The translations under genes were made by a program, and so were the position numbers. From positions 1 through 64,000 of the forward strand of contig NZ_AUCG01000020.1 of NCBI RefSeq assembly GCF_000429645.1: DNA of 64,000 nucleotides, written 5' to 3'. The number at the start of each line of letters is the position of its first letter. The first letter of the stretch is position 1. Below are positions 60,209 to 64,000 of this stretch, one piece after another. Under the pieces are notes generated by a model. That model was not told where the DNA came from and made no database searches. It saw only the letters and a list, made by a program, of their open reading frames with translations. Origin of the DNA: Niveispirillum irakense DSM 11586 (lineage in GTDB: Bacteria; Pseudomonadota; Alphaproteobacteria; Azospirillales; Azospirillaceae).

Positions 60209-61534
60209 CTACTCCACCTGCGCCAATGCCGCGCGGATCGTGTCCACGATCTGGTCGATCTGGGCCTTTTCCACAATCAGCGGCGGGGACAGGGCGATGG
60301 TGTCGCCCGTGGTGCGGATCAACACACCCTGTTCAAAACATTTCAGGAAAGTGCTGAAGGCACGCTTGGTCGGCTGACCGGAAAGCGGTTCCAGCTCAAT
60401 CGCACCGATCAGGCCCAGATTGCGGATATCAATCACATGGCGCGCATCGCGCAGGGAGTGCATGGCCACTTCCCAATATCCCGCCAGATCGCCCGCCCGG
60501 GTCAGCAGCCCTTCCTGTTGATAGACATCCAGCGTCGCCAGCCCGGCGGCAGCGGCCAGCGGATGGCCGGAATAGGTGTAGCCGTGGAACAGCTCGATCA
60601 CATGCTCCGGGCCGTTCATGAAGGCGTCGTAGATGGCCTTCTGGAAGAAGACAGCGCCCATCGGCACGGTGGCATTGGTCAGCCCCTTGGCAGAGGTGAT
60701 GATATCCGGCACCACGCCGAAATAATCCGTGGCAAAGGGCGTGCCCAGACGGCCAAAGCCGGTGATCACTTCATCGAAGATCAGCAGCAGGCCATGGCGG
60801 TCACAGATGGCACGCAGCTTCTCCAGATAGCCTTTGGGCGGGACCAGCACGCCGGTGGAACAGGCCACCGGCTCCACGATTACGCCGGCAACGGTACTGG
60901 CATCATGCAGGGCGACGATACGTTCCAACTCGTCCGCCAGATGGGCACCCCAGTCCGGCTGCCCACGGGTAAAGGCCTGATGGGTGCGATCATAGGTGTG
61001 GGGCAGATGATCGACGCCCGGCAGCATAGTGCCGAACACCTTGCGGTTGGTGACGATCCCGCCGACGGAGATGCCGCCGAAGCCGACGCCATGGTACCCC
61101 CGCTCACGTCCGATGAAGCGGGTGCGCTGCCCTTCACCCCGGGCGCGGTGATAGGCCAGCGCCACCTTCAGCGCCGTATCCACCGATTCCGACCCGGAAT
61201 TGGTGAAGAACACATGGTCCATCCCATCAGGCAGAAGCTGCACCAGACGGGAGGCGAATTCGAACGCCACCGGGTGGCCCATCTGGAAGGTGGGCGCATA
61301 ATCCATCTGCGCCGCCTGGGCCTGGATGGCGGCAACAATCTCCGGCCGGCAATGGCCGGCATTCACACACCAGAGACCCGCCGTCCCGTCCAGTATCTCC
61401 CGCCCGTCATCGCTGCGGTAATACATGCCGCTGGCCGACACCAGCAGGCGCGGCGCCTGCTTGAACTGTCGGTTCGCGGTGAACGGCATCCAGAACGCAT
61501 CCAGATTGTTGGGGCGCTGCTGACCTTCCGGCAC
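60209..61534 (-). CDS. Class III aminotransferase, omega-amino acid:pyruvate type
   Basis: PLP enzyme of 441 residues starting at GTG (61534) with GGGAG about eight bases upstream. Marks are WMPFTANRQFKQAPRLL (typical of beta-alanine:pyruvate aminotransferases), FFTNSGSESVDTALK, YHGVGFGG, LIFDEVITGFGR (253-262), PLP Lys283 in SAKGLTN and the HGYTYSGHPLAAAA block. It probably moves the amino group from beta-alanine or other omega-amines to pyruvate. The precise amine cannot be told. Confidence 0.92.
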   Translation of the reverse strand: MPEGQQRPNNLDAFWMPFTANRQFKQAPRLLVSASGMYYRSDDGREILDGTAGLWCVNAGHCRPEIVAAIQAQAAQMDYAPTFQMGHPVAFEFASRLVQLLPDGMDHVFFTNSGSESVDTALKVALAYHRARGEGQRTRFIGRERGYHGVGFGGISVGGIVTNRKVFGTMLPGVDHLPHTYDRTHQAFTRGQPDWGAHLADELERIVALHDASTVAGVIVEPVACSTGVLVPPKGYLEKLRAICDRHGLLLIFDEVITGFGRLGTPFATDYFGVVPDIITSAKGLTNATVPMGAVFFQKAIYDAFMNGPEHVIELFHGYTYSGHPLAAAAGLATLDVYQQEGLLTRAGDLAGYWEVAMHSLRDARHVIDIRNLGLIGAIELEPLSGQPTKRAFSTFLKCFEQGVLIRTTGDTIALSPPLIVEKAQIDQIVDTIRAALAQVE

Positions 61535-61711
61535 GGTATCCGTCTCCCGTTGCTATGTCCGTCCTGAAGCATGCCACGCCTGTCGGGCGTTGCATCATGA
61601 ATTGTCGCAGGCTCGCACCCTGGCCGGAAAGATGATTGAATTCGGTCAAGGGTAGGACCAGAGATGGGCCGCTTGCCGCTTTCCATCTTTGCGCTGGGAG
61701 ACTTCACGTCC

Positions 61712-64000
61712 ATGCGTTCCGGTATTGAAGCCCTACAACCGGCCTCCGGGCCCCGCCGGCTAAGGGCCGGGCTGGGCGGGTTGGCCGTTCTGGTGGTGGC
61801 GGCCCTGGCCTGGGTGGCCATCACCCATCTGGCGCAGGAAATCTCCTATCCGGAGATGATGGATGCCTTGCGCGGCACGTCGCCCTGGACCATCGCCGGC
61901 GCCTTGGCCGCCACTGCCATCAGTTTCCTGGCCCTTGGCTTTTATGATCGCGCGGCCCTGGCCTGGGTGGGACGCCGGGTGCCCTACCCGGTCACCGCGC
62001 TCACCTCCTTCTGCGCCTATGCCGTGGGCAATACGGTGGGCTTTGGTCCGCTGACGGCGGGTGCGATCCGCTATCGCTTCTATACCCCCCATGGGCTGGA
62101 GCCGGAGGAGGTGGCGCGCATCGTCGCCTTTGTCACCGCTACGTTCGGGCTGGGGCTGGCCGCCTGCACCGGGTTGGCCTTGCTGGTCACCGGGGATGTG
62201 GTGGGGCTGGGGCTGCCCGGCTTGCTGGCCCAGGCGATCGGCGCCCTGGTCCTGGCCCTGTTGGGCGGGCTGCTGCTGTTGGCCCGCCGCCGCCGGCGCT
62301 TGCGGCTGGGACAATGGGCGGTGGAACTGCCGCGCCCCCGCCTACTGCTGGGCCAGATGGCCGCGGCCCTGGTGGATATCGTGGCAGCCGGCACGGCCCT
62401 GTGGCTGCTGCTGCCGCCGACAGAAATCGGCCTGCCCGCCTTCATCGCCCTTTATGCCGTGGCCGTGGGATTGGGTGTCTTGAGCCATGTGCCCGCCGGG
62501 CTGGGCGTGTTCGAAACCGTGATCCTCGCCGCCATCGGCAGCCGTGCGGACACAGAGCAGGTGCTGGGCGCGCTGGTGCTGTACCGCATCATCTATCATG
62601 TGGTGCCGCTGGTGCTGGCCGGGCTGGCCGTGGCCTTGCTGGAGACGCGCCGCGCCGCACTGGCGCTGGCCGGGTCGCGGGCAGGACAGATCGGCGTACG
62701 GCTGGCCCCACCCGTGCTGGGTGCCCTGGCCCTGGTGCTGAGCGCCATGCTGATTTTCTCCAGCGTCACGCCGGCTGCCGATGCTGATCTGGCGCTGCTG
62801 TCCGACGTTCTGCCCCTGCCCCTGCTGGAAGGGGCGCATTTCCTGTCCAGCGTGATGGGGCTGCTGCTGTTCATTGTCGCGCGCGGGCTGGTTTACCGCA
62901 TGGATGGCGCCTGGTGGGCCGCCATCATCATCATCCCGCTGACCATGCTGCTGGCCCTGGCCAAGGCGCTGGCCCTGACGGAAACAGTGCTGCTGGCGGT
63001 GCTGCTGGGCCTGCTGCTGCTGACACGGGCACAGTTTTCCCGCCGCGCTTCGCTGCTGCATCAGGCTTTGACCACACGCTGGGTGGTGGCCGTGGCAACC
63101 CTGCTGCTGGCGGCCATGGCCATCCTGTTCTTCGTCTATAAGGACGTCGCCTACGCCAATGGCCTGTGGTGGCAGTTCGAATTTGCCGAAGAGGCGCCGC
63201 GCAGCCTGCGTGCCCTGCTGGGCGTCACCCTGCTGGCAGGCTTCGCCGCCGCCTGGACGCTGCTGCGCCCGGTCGCCCTGCCGGCCTCCCCCGCCACGGC
63301 GGAAGAGCTGGAACAGGCGCGGGCCATCATCGCGGCACAGCCGAAGACCGGCGCCCAACTGGCGCTGCTGGGCGACAAGAGCCTGCTTTTCTCCGAAGAT
63401 GGCCGCGCCTTCATCATGTATGGACGGCTGGGCCGGTCCTGGATTGCGCTGTTCGATCCCGTCGGCGCCCCTGATGCCTGGCCACAACTGATCTGGCGGC
63501 TGGTGGAAAGTGCGCGGGCCAGCGGTGGCCGGGCCGTCTTCTATCAGGTGTCCCCCGCCAATCTCTCCCTTTATGCCGATGCGGGTCTGACCGCCTTCAA
63601 GCTGGGGGAGGAGGCACAGGTCTACCTGCCCGATTTCGACTTGAAAGGCGCCAAGCGCGCCAATCTGCGCAATGCCATGAACCGGGCGGAACGGGAAGGC
63701 TCCATCTTCGAGATCCTGTCCGTTGAGGCTGTGAAGGCGGAGATGGAGACGCTGCGAACCATATCCAACGAATGGATGGAGGCCCATAATGTCCGGGAGA
63801 AGCGCTTCTCCCTGGGCGCCTTCGACCCCGATTACATCGTCCTGCAGCCGGTAGGCGTCTTGCGGCGGGAGGGGCGGATCGTCGCCTTCGCGTCCCTGAT
63901 GCTGACCGACGCGCACGAAGAAGCCAGCGTCGATCTGATGCGCTTTTCCAGTGCTGCCTCGCCGGGGGCGATGGAGTATCTGCTGCTGCGGCTGATCCTG
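61712..64000 (+). CDS. mprF: MprF-like phosphatidylglycerol flippase/synthetase, 3' end beyond window
   Basis: The frame is open from the ATG at 61712 (GGGAG upstream) to the window end, 763 codons so far. The first 500 residues hold about fourteen membrane segments of the flippase type, with SHVPAGLGVFETVIL and AGAIRYRFY typical of MprF/YbhN proteins. From about 530 begins the DUF2156 acyltransferase domain (LLGDKSLLFSEDGRAFIMYGRLGRSWIALFDPVG, KGAKRANLRNAMNRAEREG, MEYLLLRLIL). MprF adds lysine or alanine to phosphatidylglycerol, lowering membrane charge and raising resistance to cationic peptides. The C-terminus is missing only because of the window edge. Confidence 0.9.
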   Translation, partial: MRSGIEALQPASGPRRLRAGLGGLAVLVVAALAWVAITHLAQEISYPEMMDALRGTSPWTIAGALAATAISFLALGFYDRAALAWVGRRVPYPVTALTSFCAYAVGNTVGFGPLTAGAIRYRFYTPHGLEPEEVARIVAFVTATFGLGLAACTGLALLVTGDVVGLGLPGLLAQAIGALVLALLGGLLLLARRRRRLRLGQWAVELPRPRLLLGQMAAALVDIVAAGTALWLLLPPTEIGLPAFIALYAVAVGLGVLSHVPAGLGVFETVILAAIGSRADTEQVLGALVLYRIIYHVVPLVLAGLAVALLETRRAALALAGSRAGQIGVRLAPPVLGALALVLSAMLIFSSVTPAADADLALLSDVLPLPLLEGAHFLSSVMGLLLFIVARGLVYRMDGAWWAAIIIIPLTMLLALAKALALTETVLLAVLLGLLLLTRAQFSRRASLLHQALTTRWVVAVATLLLAAMAILFFVYKDVAYANGLWWQFEFAEEAPRSLRALLGVTLLAGFAAAWTLLRPVALPASPATAEELEQARAIIAAQPKTGAQLALLGDKSLLFSEDGRAFIMYGRLGRSWIALFDPVGAPDAWPQLIWRLVESARASGGRAVFYQVSPANLSLYADAGLTAFKLGEEAQVYLPDFDLKGAKRANLRNAMNRAEREGSIFEILSVEAVKAEMETLRTISNEWMEAHNVREKRFSLGAFDPDYIVLQPVGVLRREGRIVAFASLMLTDAHEEASVDLMRFSSAASPGAMEYLLLRLIL

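Noticed and set aside
62342-63916. A 524-codon minus-strand frame opposite the MprF-like gene
   Set aside because: Its translation is Gln/His/Gly-rich low complexity, while the plus-strand frame encodes a continuous membrane protein with a DUF2156 domain.

Overview
The window looks like chromosomal DNA of a GC-rich, Gram-negative alphaproteobacterium, probably a Rhodospirillales/Azospirillaceae-type plant-associated bacterium. This is inferred from Caulobacter-type TonB receptors, an LdtR-like MarR regulator, DUF2336 and DUF6065 proteins, and intergenic palindromic repeats of a style common in that class. No rRNA, tRNA, CRISPR array, transposase or phage gene was seen.

Region 1 (about 1-29.9 kb) is a large pectin / rhamnogalacturonan-I (RG-I) utilisation locus. 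It has kduD; an araFGH-dgoD-SDR operon (sugar ABC importer plus galactonate dehydratase and a sugar dehydrogenase); a KdgR-like IclR regulator; and a long minus-strand series of carbohydrate genes. That series encodes oligogalacturonate lyase PL22, GH28, a GH43-like protein, an acetylesterase-like hydrolase, a CE12 RG acetylesterase, a GH53 galactanase, a lactonase-like amidohydrolase, a GPH-type symporter, GH105, a GH43-like/GH35 fusion and rhamnose mutarotase. A 1.1-kb control region separates these from a TonB-dependent oligosaccharide receptor (+) and a PL11 rhamnogalacturonan lyase (-). The proposed flow is: the receptor and PL11/CE12/GH53 attack polymer at the surface or in the periplasm; GH105, GH28, PL22, GH35 and GH43 finish the oligomers; and galactose, arabinose, rhamnose and unsaturated uronates enter oxidative and Kdu pathways.

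Region 2 (29.6-36.7 kb) holds an RND efflux permease and adaptor translationally coupled to a small HTH-only GntR protein. A two-component system (response regulator plus kinase) is divergent from it.

Region 3 (36.9-43.4 kb) holds a second TonB receptor, a lipoprotein S9 oligopeptidase, and an exported DUF1080 / TIM-barrel pair that may process 3-keto-glycosides.

Region 4 (43.4-64 kb) is mostly housekeeping and accessory: yciA, cysE, an LdtR-like regulator with DUF2336, DUF6065, a beta-propeller phytase, an aromatic aminotransferase, DUF3667, ghrA with a TPR-methyltransferase, a MarR/MFS pair, a MocR/DUF983 pair, FAH-family hydrolase / kynureninase, an omega-aminotransferase, and an MprF-like protein that runs off the window end.

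The most notable non-coding signals are: a probable trans-acting small RNA with an exposed anti-Shine-Dalgarno stretch (about 23965-24170); a shared CCACATTKTGG-like motif near the rhaM, TonB-receptor and PL11 promoters; two families of palindromic repeats, one copy of which is read in frame inside a protein; and direct repeats in front of the DUF983-MocR operon.
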